The position numbers were made by a program, and so were the translations under genes. Positions 16,691 to 24,776 of a stretch of DNA of 51,336 bases are shown one piece after another. The notes below the pieces were generated by a model. The model made no database searches, had not been told where the DNA came from, and was given only the letters and a program-made list of their open reading frames with translations. The stretch's first letter is position 1. The number at the start of each line of letters is the position of its first letter. Source of the DNA: an uncultured Candidatus Actinomarina sp. (GTDB lineage Bacteria; Actinomycetota; Acidimicrobiia; Actinomarinales; Actinomarinaceae); contig CACFFJ010000006.1 in NCBI GenBank assembly GCA_902565645.1, forward strand, positions 1 to 51,336. Reading direction: 5' to 3'.

Positions 16691-17083
16691 ATGAATTACA
16701 AATTAATAAACAGGCTTGATCCAATGCTATATTTAGGATTGGTTTTAGTAACATTTATCATGCCAGAGGTTGTTTATCGTCTTTACTTGTTAGATTTTTC
16801 TGCCGTTTTAGCAGAAAATCAAGTAATGATTGTAAGATCTACTGCCCTTCCTCTTTATTTTGCTGCAATGGCATTCTTTTTACTAGGAGGCAATGCTGAG
16901 AACGCAAAACAACTAAACATAATTAGATACAGTGGAGGGCTTGGTTTAATAGCTTTTGCAGTGTTTACTGAATTTAATGGTTTTTTAGTTTTTGGTCTAG
17001 CTGAAATAGCTTTAGCTGTTGTAACAGGATCACAAATAAAAAAAGAAGAAGTTTCAGGCGACTACACAACTGAAAACGAATAA
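16691..17083 (+). CDS. Hypothetical four-helix membrane protein
   Basis: I do not recognise this 130-residue protein. Four hydrophobic segments are visible: about 11-30 (PMLYLGLVLVTFIMPEVVYRLYL), 45-65 (TALPLYFAAMAFFLLGG), 75-92 (YSGGLGLIAFAVFTEF) and 93-112 (NGFLVFGLAEIALAVVTG). A short charged tail follows. The fold resembles small DoxX-like or marginal four-helix membrane proteins, but no diagnostic motif is present. It has its own perfect TATAAT, so it is transcribed independently of the ligase before it. Confidence 0.65.
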   Translation: MNYKLINRLDPMLYLGLVLVTFIMPEVVYRLYLLDFSAVLAENQVMIVRSTALPLYFAAMAFFLLGGNAENAKQLNIIRYSGGLGLIAFAVFTEFNGFLVFGLAEIALAVVTGSQIKKEEVSGDYTTENE

Positions 17084-17109
17084 AAGATATTTTTTTAGTG
17101 ATACCTACT

Positions 17110-17133
17110 AACTATTTATATGGTCAAATAGTT
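17110..17133. repeat. 8-bp inverted repeat upstream of fabI (candidate operator)
   Basis: AACTATTT and AAATAGTT form perfect arms separated by eight bases (atatggtc), ending 10 bases before the fabI ATG and directly before its AGGA ribosome-binding site. It could be a repressor operator or a leader hairpin near the ribosome site. Its right half, GGTCAAATAGTTATA, resembles a sequence in the accD-birA gap. Confidence 0.45.
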
Positions 17134-17143
17134 ATAGGAAAAA

Positions 17144-17923
17144 ATGATTTTAAAAGATAAAAAACTACTTATTACAGGAATACTTACTGATAAAAGTATT
17201 GCTTACGCATCCGCAAAAATAGCAATTGAAAATGGAGCAGAAGTAATAGCAACTGGATTTGGTAAAGGGTTAAGAATTACTGAGCGTGCAGTAAAAAGAC
17301 TCTCAGAGGATATCAAAGTTTATGAAATGGATATTCAAGATCCTAAACAAGTAGAAGAAGCTGCTAAAGCAATTAAAGAAAATCATGGGACTATCGATGG
17401 AATACTTCATGCTATTGCTTTTTCTCCTACAGAAGCTATGGGAGGAAATTTTATGAATACAGAATTAGACGATGCTTTAGCTTCTTTTGAAGTTTCAGCT
17501 TTTTCATTAAAGACTTTAGCCAAAGGGTTTGAACCTATTATGAATAACCCATCTTCTATTGTTGCTTTAGATTTCGATAATTCACAGGCATGGCCAGGTT
17601 ATGACTGGCAGGGGGTTGCAAAGTCAGGTTTACAGTCTATTGTTCGTTATCTTGCATATTATCTTGGAAAAGATGGAGTAAGAGTGAATGCAGTAGCTTC
17701 TGGCCCATTAGCTACAACAGCTGCAAAAAATATTCCTGGTTTTTCCTCTATGGAAGGTGAGTGGGATAAAAAAGCGCCACTTGGTTGGGACACAAAAAAT
17801 GCAGAACCTGTTGCTAAAGTTGTTAATTTCTTACTATCAGATTTATCTGAAGCAGTAACTGGAGAAGTGATTCATGCAGATGGCGGAGCACATGCCATTG
17901 GCGGAACCATGCTAGAAGATTAA
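17144..17923 (+). CDS. fabI: Enoyl-[acyl-carrier-protein] reductase (InhA-like FabI)
   Basis: This is the NADH-dependent last step of each fatty-acid elongation cycle. It shows the FabI/InhA cofactor loop TGILTDKSIAYASA, HAIAFSPTEAMGG, and the widened catalytic spacing Y-x6-K (Y153, K160 in GYDWQGVAKSG), followed by VRVNAVASGPLATTAAKNI. The FDNSQAWPGYDWQGVAKS block resembles mycobacterial InhA more than E. coli FabI. The length (259) is normal. AGGA six bases before the ATG gives a proper ribosome site. It converges end-to-end with the main FAS-II operon with no bases between the stop codons. Confidence 0.93.
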   Translation: MILKDKKLLITGILTDKSIAYASAKIAIENGAEVIATGFGKGLRITERAVKRLSEDIKVYEMDIQDPKQVEEAAKAIKENHGTIDGILHAIAFSPTEAMGGNFMNTELDDALASFEVSAFSLKTLAKGFEPIMNNPSSIVALDFDNSQAWPGYDWQGVAKSGLQSIVRYLAYYLGKDGVRVNAVASGPLATTAAKNIPGFSSMEGEWDKKAPLGWDTKNAEPVAKVVNFLLSDLSEAVTGEVIHADGGAHAIGGTMLED

Positions 17924-19162
17924 TTAATTTTTTCTGAAAACCAGAACTGCATTATGTCCACCAAATCCAAAAGAATTGGACATTGCAGTATTAATATCTA
18001 AGTCAACTGCATTATTTGGTGTGTAGTTTAAATCACACTCTGCATCAGGGGTATTTAAATTAATAGTAGGAGCAACCTTACCATGCTTTATTGACAATAC
18101 TGAAGCCATTGATTCAAATGCACCGCCTCCTCCAAGTAAGTGTCCAGTCATAGACTTAGTTGATGAAATCACTACTTCATAAGCTTTTTCTCCAAAAACT
18201 GTTTTAATTGCTTCTGTCTCATTTTTATCATTTGCTGGTGTTGAAGTTCCATGGGCATTTATATAGTCAATATCTGAAGAGCTAATTGCTGCATCATCAA
18301 TTGCTTTCTCCATTGCTTTTACTGCACCTGCTCCTCCTTCAGCTGGAGCAGTGATATGATATGCATCTGTCGTTGCACCATATCCACTTACATAAGCGTA
18401 TATTTCAGCACCTCGATTTTTTGCAGACTCCTCACTTTCTAATATAAGGACTGTTGATCCTTCTCCCATTACAAAGCCATCCCTATCTTTATCAAAAGGT
18501 TTACATGCTTCCTTTGGGGAATCATTCTTTGTTGAGAGAGCTCTTATTTGAGCAAAAGCAGCTATTGTCATTGGTGTTGTACCTGATTCAGTTCCACCAG
18601 TGACCACCATATCTACTATTCCATTTTCGATTAAATTTTTTGCTTCACCAACAGCATTAGCTGAAGCTGCGCAGGCTGTAGTGATCGTTAAAGAGGGTCC
18701 TTCTATTCCAAATTTAATTGCTACTTGTCCGGTACTAGAATTTGGCATCAATTGAGTTATTGCTAATGGGTTAACACGTGTTGGTCCTTTTTCATCGTAT
18801 GTTCTTACAGCATTCTCTGTTGCACCAATTCCACCAATGCCAGTTCCAAACACAATGCCAACATTCGGTCCCAATCTTTCTTCTGAATCAAGCCCTGCGT
18901 CTTTAAGGGCTTCTTCTGTTGCATGAATAGATAAATGACCCGATCTATCTAATTTACGTGCATGCTGTTTCCCCATATATTCATTTGCATCAAAGTTCTT
19001 AACTTCTCCAGCGAAAGTTACGGGAAGGTTTGTTGTATCAAAAGATGTGATTTGGTCAATTCCAGAAACTCCATTGACCAAGTTGTCCCAAGTATCTTGA
19101 ACATTATTTCCTAATGGATTAATACTTCCTAGGCCTGTGACAACAACACGTCTTTTAGACAT
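17924..19162 (-). CDS. fabF: 3-oxoacyl-[ACP] synthase II
   Basis: This is the condensing enzyme of fatty-acid elongation. The catalytic triad is present: C164 in TTACAASANA, His in NAHGTSTPANDKNE and His in MTGHLLGGGGAFE. The C-terminal NSFGFGGHNAVLVF is also conserved. Length 412, as expected. It is the last gene of the minus-strand FAS-II operon, seven bases after acpP, and its stop abuts the stop of fabI on the opposite strand. Confidence 0.97.
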   Translation of the reverse strand: MSKRRVVVTGLGSINPLGNNVQDTWDNLVNGVSGIDQITSFDTTNLPVTFAGEVKNFDANEYMGKQHARKLDRSGHLSIHATEEALKDAGLDSEERLGPNVGIVFGTGIGGIGATENAVRTYDEKGPTRVNPLAITQLMPNSSTGQVAIKFGIEGPSLTITTACAASANAVGEAKNLIENGIVDMVVTGGTESGTTPMTIAAFAQIRALSTKNDSPKEACKPFDKDRDGFVMGEGSTVLILESEESAKNRGAEIYAYVSGYGATTDAYHITAPAEGGAGAVKAMEKAIDDAAISSSDIDYINAHGTSTPANDKNETEAIKTVFGEKAYEVVISSTKSMTGHLLGGGGAFESMASVLSIKHGKVAPTINLNTPDAECDLNYTPNNAVDLDINTAMSNSFGFGGHNAVLVFRKN

Positions 19163-19169
19163 GATCTAA

Positions 19170-19409
19170 TTACAATTTTGAATGAAGTAAATTAACAGCT
19201 TGTCCGACAGTTCCTACGTCGGTTAGTTCTTCATCATCAATCTCAATATTGAACTCATCTTCAAAGGCCATTACTACTTCAACTATGCCTAAAGAGTCAA
19301 TTTCTAAATCCTCTTCAAGCTTTGCTTCCATAGTTACTTTATCTGCATCAATACCAAGTTCTTCTACAAATAAATTTTTTACCTTTTCAAAAACTTCATT
19401 AGTTTCCAT
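19170..19409 (-). CDS. acpP: Acyl carrier protein
   Basis: A 79-residue acidic carrier with the phosphopantetheine attachment motif DSL (Ser39) in EEDLEIDSLGIVEVVMAFEDEFNIEI. AcpS, which attaches the prosthetic group, is encoded in the same operon. It lies between fabG and fabF, the usual arrangement. Confidence 0.97.
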   Translation of the reverse strand: METNEVFEKVKNLFVEELGIDADKVTMEAKLEEDLEIDSLGIVEVVMAFEDEFNIEIDDEELTDVGTVGQAVNLLHSKL

Positions 19410-19424
19410 AAAAACTCCCTTTAT

Positions 19425-20153
19425 TTAACTAGTAATTCCGCCATCAACGGAGATTACTTGTCCTGTTATATACTCTGACTCATCAGAGCATAAAAAAGAT
19501 ACTATATTTGCAATATCTTCAGGTTTTCCAATACGTTTTATAGAGAGTTGCTCTATAATATTATCTTTTTGTTCGTCAGTCAGAAAAGCTGTCATATCAG
19601 TATCAATATAACCTGGAGCTATAACGTTTGATGTGATGTTTCTAGAGCCCATTTCTTTAGCTATTGATTTACTTAAACCTATTAGGCCGGCTTTTGATGC
19701 GGCATAGTTAGCTTGACCTTGATTTCCCATCATTCCGACAATAGAGGAGATGTATACAATTCTTCCCCATTTACTTTTCATCATATGTTTTATTGCTCTT
19801 TGGGATGTTCTAAAAGATCCTGACAAATTGGTATCAATTACATCATTCCAGTCATCTTCTTTTAATCTTGGAAGTATATTGTCTTTAGTAATTCCAGCAT
19901 TATTTACAAGCACATCAACTCCACCATATTCTCTTTCAATAGCTGTAAAAGCCTTTTCAATTGATTCAATGTTTGTTACGTTAATTTCTACAGTACTTGC
20001 GGTTCCTCCAGATTTAATAATTTCTTCTACAACTTCTTCACCAGAATCTTTTGAAGAAGAGTAACCAACAACAACATTAAAGGATTTACCTAGCTCAAGA
20101 GCTATTCCTTTACCTATGCCTCTTGACCCACCAGTGACTAATGCAGTTTTCAT
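19425..20153 (-). CDS. fabG: 3-oxoacyl-[ACP] reductase
   Basis: An NADPH-dependent short-chain dehydrogenase. It has the nucleotide loop TGGSRGIGKGIA, the structural NNAGITKDN motif, and catalytic S137, Y150 and K154 (QANYAASKAG). The C-terminus GQVISVDGGITS is the standard FabG ending. The length (242) and the position between fabH and acpP leave little doubt that it serves fatty-acid synthesis rather than another SDR role. Confidence 0.96.
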   Translation of the reverse strand: MKTALVTGGSRGIGKGIALELGKSFNVVVGYSSSKDSGEEVVEEIIKSGGTASTVEINVTNIESIEKAFTAIEREYGGVDVLVNNAGITKDNILPRLKEDDWNDVIDTNLSGSFRTSQRAIKHMMKSKWGRIVYISSIVGMMGNQGQANYAASKAGLIGLSKSIAKEMGSRNITSNVIAPGYIDTDMTAFLTDEQKDNIIEQLSIKRIGKPEDIANIVSFLCSDESEYITGQVISVDGGITS

Positions 20154-20158
20154 ATTTC

Positions 20159-21247
20159 TTATTCTGCTTTGTCAGGGACAAAATAGTTAATTGACTCTCT
20201 AATAACATCTATCCCCGTTCCTTCATATGGTGGGAGGTCTACATCTGTTTTTCCTAACGGTGTAACTCTTTTTCCAAATTTTAAAGCAGCACCACCCCAG
20301 GTTAGTCCAGCACCTACTGCAGTAATAACAAGGGTCTCCCTACCTTTAATTGTTCCATCCTCAATTGCATCAACCAGAGCTGTAGGAATTGAGGCAGCAG
20401 AGGTATTCCCATACTTATAGCCATATTTTAAAGTAGTAGCATTTGGAAGCTTTAAAGTTCTTTCTAGCCCCTCAATTATTCTGACATTTGCTTGATGGGG
20501 AATAAGAATATCAATATCTTCTTTTTTTAATCCAGATTTTTCAATTGCTTCTTCAGAAGATTTTGCCATTGCCCTTATACCGCTTTTAAAAATCTCCTGT
20601 CCTTCAAAAGTCCAAACTACATCAGCAGCAGCATTTGGAGTAAATCTATTCATAGCCGAACCAAAATTAGGTATTTCTAAAATATCTAATTTGTCAGAAC
20701 TCATTCCATTTGAAAAAGAATATATCTCACCATCTTCTTCGTTTTTACTTTCTTCTACAACAACAGCACCAGCAGCATCTCCGAATAAAACAGCTGTATT
20801 TCTATCAGCCCAATTAAGTAACCAAGTAATGTGCTCTGAACCAATCACTACTGCATTTTTATATAAACCACTTTCAACAAAAGCTTTAGCTTGTTCTAAT
20901 CCATAAAGGAAACCAGCACAAGCTGCGTTTATATCATAAGCTGTAGCATTTACGCACTCCATTTTTTGCTGAACATGTGCAGCAGCTGAAGGTACGATAC
21001 TATCTGGCGTACAGGTTGCAAGAATTACAACATCAATATCTTCAGGTTGTAATCCTGCACAAGCTACTGCTCTGAGTCCTGCAACGGTTGCCATATCAGA
21101 GTTGTTAACATGACAAAATCTTCTTTCCTTCACACCTGTTCTTTGCTGAATCCATTCATCAGAAGTATCAATAAATGTTGAAAGATCATCATTTGTGACA
21201 ACATTATCAGGTACACACTTACCCCAACCGGTAATCGTTGATTTCAA
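20159..21247 (-). CDS. fabH: 3-oxoacyl-[ACP] synthase III with C-terminal extension
   Basis: This is the initiating condensing enzyme that joins acyl-CoA to malonyl-ACP. Active residues are C110 (AACAGFLYG), His in IPHQANVRII and Asn in YGNTSAASIP. After the usual end of the domain (GLTWGGAALKFGKR) about 35 extra residues follow (VTPLGKTDVDL to VPDKAE), making it 362 residues instead of about 320. The extension is proline- and charge-containing with no recognised motif. Eight bases separate it from fabD. The primer (acetyl or branched) cannot be read from the sequence. Confidence 0.93.
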   Translation of the reverse strand: MKSTITGWGKCVPDNVVTNDDLSTFIDTSDEWIQQRTGVKERRFCHVNNSDMATVAGLRAVACAGLQPEDIDVVILATCTPDSIVPSAAAHVQQKMECVNATAYDINAACAGFLYGLEQAKAFVESGLYKNAVVIGSEHITWLLNWADRNTAVLFGDAAGAVVVEESKNEEDGEIYSFSNGMSSDKLDILEIPNFGSAMNRFTPNAAADVVWTFEGQEIFKSGIRAMAKSSEEAIEKSGLKKEDIDILIPHQANVRIIEGLERTLKLPNATTLKYGYKYGNTSAASIPTALVDAIEDGTIKGRETLVITAVGAGLTWGGAALKFGKRVTPLGKTDVDLPPYEGTGIDVIRESINYFVPDKAE

Positions 21248-21254
21248 AATTCTC

Positions 21255-22163
21255 CTAACTAGCTAATGATTCTAAAGAATTAATTACCTTAATTTCTTTA
21301 CTAGATATAGACTTTCTAACCATTCCAGCAGTTACATTACCTGGGCCAATGTGACACCATAAGTCAGGATTTAGGTCTTTTTCAATGTTAAGAATTTCAT
21401 CATAAAACAATACAGAGTTGTCGATTTGATTAATTAAAGAATTTCTAATTGTTCCAGTGTTTGTTTGCTTTCCATCAAAGTTTGTATAAACAGGTATTTT
21501 GCCTTCATTAATTTCTATATCATTAAGAACTTCTTCAACTGCTGCCTTTGCAGATGAAACTACTTTACTGTGAAATGCTCCAGCAACCTCTAAAGGTACA
21601 ATTCTTTTTGCACCAATTGATTTAGGGTTTAATTTTATATATTCTAAATCATCTTTATTTCCACTTACAACAATTTGTGAGGCATCATTGTAATTTGATA
21701 TCCAAATTTCAATATCTTGTGAATTTAAATTATTTATTTCTTCTAAGGTCTTTTTTAGATCACTTGTTAATACTGCAGACATACCAGTATTCGAATTTTC
21801 AACAGCCTTCTGCATCTCTTCACCTCTTACTGCAATTACCTTTAAAGCATCGGCATATTTAAAGTAACCACTTAAAGCTAAAGCTGTATATTCACCAAGC
21901 GAATGACCGATTAAAGCTGCAGGTTCTCCCATATTTTTTATCGTCTCTAGACCATAACAATATGAGATTGCAAATATATAAGGTTGGGCGATGTTAGTCT
22001 TTTTTATCTCTTCATTGTCAGCATTATTTATAACATCAACTAAAGACCATCCAAGAGTATCTTCAAAACTATCAACTAGTAGCTCTTTATGATTCTCTAA
22101 TAGTTCTTTTCCCATTCCAGCTTCCTGAGATCCTTGTCCAGGATGCATTCCAATCCATTTCAT
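21255..22163 (-). CDS. fabD: Malonyl-CoA:ACP transacylase
   Basis: This enzyme moves malonyl from CoA to ACP. The nucleophile S88 is in GHSLGEYTAL, the N-terminus is HPGQGSQEAGMGKELL, and the catalytic His is in VAGAFHSKVV. The C-terminal segment HIGPGNVTAGMVRK is conserved. Length 302. It overlaps acpS by one base and precedes fabH by eight bases in the FAS-II operon. Confidence 0.95.
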   Translation of the reverse strand: MKWIGMHPGQGSQEAGMGKELLENHKELLVDSFEDTLGWSLVDVINNADNEEIKKTNIAQPYIFAISYCYGLETIKNMGEPAALIGHSLGEYTALALSGYFKYADALKVIAVRGEEMQKAVENSNTGMSAVLTSDLKKTLEEINNLNSQDIEIWISNYNDASQIVVSGNKDDLEYIKLNPKSIGAKRIVPLEVAGAFHSKVVSSAKAAVEEVLNDIEINEGKIPVYTNFDGKQTNTGTIRNSLINQIDNSVLFYDEILNIEKDLNPDLWCHIGPGNVTAGMVRKSISSKEIKVINSLESLAS

Positions 22164-22540
22164 TATGCTACCTCTGAGATAGCAAAGGCAATAGCTGTTT
22201 CTTTTTCGTGACTTAAAGAAACATGTATTGTTGAAATATTATTGCTTTCAGCTAAAACCAGTGCTTTGCCATAAAGTTTTACATTAGGTTTTCCACCACC
22301 AGTTATTTCAATCTCTCTCCACTTAAGGTCTCTCCATCCTTTACCAAGAGATTTCATCACAGCTTCTTTTGCTGCGAATCTTGCACCTAACCTTTTTGCT
22401 GGATCGCTAAATCTGTTTGCATATTTTACTTCATGCTCTGTAAAACAACGTTTTTCAAACTTTGATTTGGACTTATTTATTAGTTTTCTTACCCTATCTA
22501 AATTAATTTGGTCAACACCAATACCATAAATGTTATTCAT
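22163..22540 (-). CDS. acpS: Holo-[acyl-carrier-protein] synthase
   Basis: This enzyme transfers phosphopantetheine from CoA to the ACP serine. The family motifs are GIGVDQINLDRVRKLI and the catalytic ARFAAKEAVMKSLGKG; HVSLSHEKETAIAFAI follows near the C-terminus. Length 125, typical for AcpS. It overlaps by single bases with the biotin carboxylase gene before it and fabD after it, so the three are translationally linked. Confidence 0.95.
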   Translation of the reverse strand: MNNIYGIGVDQINLDRVRKLINKSKSKFEKRCFTEHEVKYANRFSDPAKRLGARFAAKEAVMKSLGKGWRDLKWREIEITGGGKPNVKLYGKALVLAESNNISTIHVSLSHEKETAIAFAISEVA

Positions 22541-24231
22541 TATATTAAAATCTCAACAAGGATATCGCCTTTATTTACAGGCTGTCCTTTTTTTATGTTA
22601 AATTCAACTACTGTTCCACTTATTGGAGCGGTTATTACTTTCTCCATTTTCATTGCTTCCAAAACAAATAGTGAGTCACCTTGCTTTACCTTTTTACCTT
22701 TTTTTGTCATAGTATCCACAATAGTTCCTTGCATGTCAGCTGTAATTATTCCTGGATTTTTGATATTTCCTGTAAGATCCATTCCAACTTTTTTTGGCCT
22801 CTGAGGAGCTAAGCTTGGATTTGTTGAGTCATCAAGGGTTATGTTCACTTTGCTAGGCCTATCACTAATTATCTCTTCTTCTTTTGCTTCTTCTATTTGA
22901 AAATTTTCTTCAAGAAATTTTACATGTATTTTGCTTTCTCTGAATTCTTTTGTAGACAATACTTGAGAAAGTATAGAGATGGTAGTTGGTATGCCTCCAA
23001 TTATGTACTCATCCAAACAACGCTTACCTTTTGAAACAGCTTCTTCCCTAGAGGCTCCCCAGACAATTAATTTTGATATTAAATTGTCATAAAAATGTGA
23101 AATTGAAGTCCCTGTTTTTACCCAACCATCAACACGAACACCATTACCCATTGGTTCTCTATATTCAGTTATAGTGCCAGGTGTTGGTAGGAAATTATTA
23201 GCTGGATCTTCAGCGTTAATTCTAAATTCAATACTGTGACCTCTAGCTTCAGTTTTAAAATCTTCAAGAGAGTTTCCAAGTGCAATTTTTATTTGTTCCT
23301 TTACAATATCAATCCCATATCTCATTTCTGTAACCGTGTGTTCAACCTGTAGCCTTGTATTCATTTCAAGAAAATAGAAGTTTTCATCAGTGTCAGCTAA
23401 AAATTCTATAGTTCCAGCATTTACATAATTTGCTGTTTTAGCGATTCTCATAGTGGCTTTCTTCAATTGTTCTCTTCCATAATCTGAAAGCCAGACAGGT
23501 GGGCTTTCTTCAATTAATTTTTGATTTCTTCTTTGTAGAGAACAATCTCTTTCGCCAAGATAAATATGGTTTCCATACTTGTCACTTAATATCTGTGTTT
23601 CAACATGCCTTGCAGGTTTTATGAATTTTTCAACATATATCTGAGATGACCCAAAATAAGCTTCACTTTCTCTCTTTACTATTTCAAAGTTACTAAGAAG
23701 CTCTTCTTCATTATTAACAATTCTTAAACCTTTTCCACCACCCCCATGTGCAGCTTTTAAAGCAACTGGATAACCAAATTCTGCAGCATCTTTTGTTGCT
23801 TCTCTTTTTGTTCTAGACGGCTTTAATTGTCCTGGAACTGGTTGTAAGCCGGCTTTTGAAATAAGTTTTCTTGATTCTATTTTGTCGCCCATTGATTTAA
23901 TAGTTTCTGGATTTGGCCCAATCCAGACAACACCTTTTTTTTGAACAGCTTTAGCAAAATCAGCATTTTCAGCAAGAAAACCATAACCAGGGTGAACCAT
24001 GTCAGCGTTCGTTTCTGATATTGCTTTCATTAAGTTTTTAATATTTCTATAACTTTCTGACGGAAGAGATCCTCCTAGATAATAAGCTTCGTCTGCTCTT
24101 TTAACATGAAGAGAATCAACATCGACATCTGAATAGACCGCTATAGCTTCCATGTCCAGTTCTTTAACTGAACGTATAATTCGTAAAGCTATTTCACCAC
24201 GGTTTGCAATAAGAACTCTTTTTTTTGTCAT
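22540..24231 (-). CDS. Acyl-CoA carboxylase alpha subunit (biotin carboxylase + biotinyl domain)
   Basis: The N-terminal biotin carboxylase shows RGEIALRIIRS, HPGYGFLAENADFA, the ATP-binding loop HGGGGKGLRI, GERDCSLQRRNQKLIEESPP and EMNTRLQVEHTVTE. A linker leads to a C-terminal biotinyl domain with the biotin lysine K528 in LEAMKMEK. This BC-BCCP fusion of 563 residues is the AccA-type alpha subunit of Actinobacteria; with the beta subunit nearby it makes malonyl-CoA (and possibly methylmalonyl-CoA). It sits in the FAS operon between bioY and acpS. Confidence 0.93.
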   Translation of the reverse strand: MTKKRVLIANRGEIALRIIRSVKELDMEAIAVYSDVDVDSLHVKRADEAYYLGGSLPSESYRNIKNLMKAISETNADMVHPGYGFLAENADFAKAVQKKGVVWIGPNPETIKSMGDKIESRKLISKAGLQPVPGQLKPSRTKREATKDAAEFGYPVALKAAHGGGGKGLRIVNNEEELLSNFEIVKRESEAYFGSSQIYVEKFIKPARHVETQILSDKYGNHIYLGERDCSLQRRNQKLIEESPPVWLSDYGREQLKKATMRIAKTANYVNAGTIEFLADTDENFYFLEMNTRLQVEHTVTEMRYGIDIVKEQIKIALGNSLEDFKTEARGHSIEFRINAEDPANNFLPTPGTITEYREPMGNGVRVDGWVKTGTSISHFYDNLISKLIVWGASREEAVSKGKRCLDEYIIGGIPTTISILSQVLSTKEFRESKIHVKFLEENFQIEEAKEEEIISDRPSKVNITLDDSTNPSLAPQRPKKVGMDLTGNIKNPGIITADMQGTIVDTMTKKGKKVKQGDSLFVLEAMKMEKVITAPISGTVVEFNIKKGQPVNKGDILVEILI

Positions 24232-24236
24232 AATTT

Positions 24237-24776
24237 TTATCTAATTCGATAAGCAATTAAAACTGCCAAGGTAGCTTTAATTAGATCTCCAATCATAAAA
24301 GGAAGAACACCTATAGTAAATGCCTCTACTAATGAAATATTTAAGATCATCACCAGTCCTAAAACTCCTGTTGAATATATAGTCATTGTTCCTAAAGCTA
24401 TTCCAAAAAGGGGCTTGTGTGAAAATCTTCCAATAATTTGTGCTGCAAGAAAGAAGCCTATTATATATCCAATTGTTGGACTTTTTAGTATTGCTAAGCC
24501 TGCAACGCTTCCTGAGAAAAAAGGAAGTCCGGCTAGTCCAGTAAATAGATACATAAGCATGCTTAAAGAGCCAAAGGTGCTTCCTAGAATTAAACCTGCA
24601 AGTATTACAACAAAAGTTTGTGCAGTTATCGGCACAGGTGTTATTGGGAGTTCTATTCTAATTTGTGCACTTAAGGCTGTAATTATTGCAAAACCAAAAG
24701 ACAAGAAAAGATTCCTAGCAAGGGATCCTTTTTCAACCCAAGTAATTGCAATATTTTTAGAGGGGAATGTTTCCAT
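24237..24776 (-). CDS. bioY: BioY biotin uptake protein
   Basis: This is the substrate-binding membrane subunit of a biotin ECF transporter, or a solitary biotin importer. It has 179 residues with about six hydrophobic segments and the BioY signature PITPVPITAQTFVVILAGLILGSTFGSLSMLMYLFTGLAGLPFF, plus PTIGYIIGFFLAAQIIG. Its first 20 bases overlap the end of the accD-like gene and it ends five bases before the biotin carboxylase gene, so biotin uptake is co-expressed with the biotin enzyme. No EcfA/EcfT genes are in the window. Confidence 0.93.
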   Translation of the reverse strand: METFPSKNIAITWVEKGSLARNLFLSFGFAIITALSAQIRIELPITPVPITAQTFVVILAGLILGSTFGSLSMLMYLFTGLAGLPFFSGSVAGLAILKSPTIGYIIGFFLAAQIIGRFSHKPLFGIALGTMTIYSTGVLGLVMILNISLVEAFTIGVLPFMIGDLIKATLAVLIAYRIR

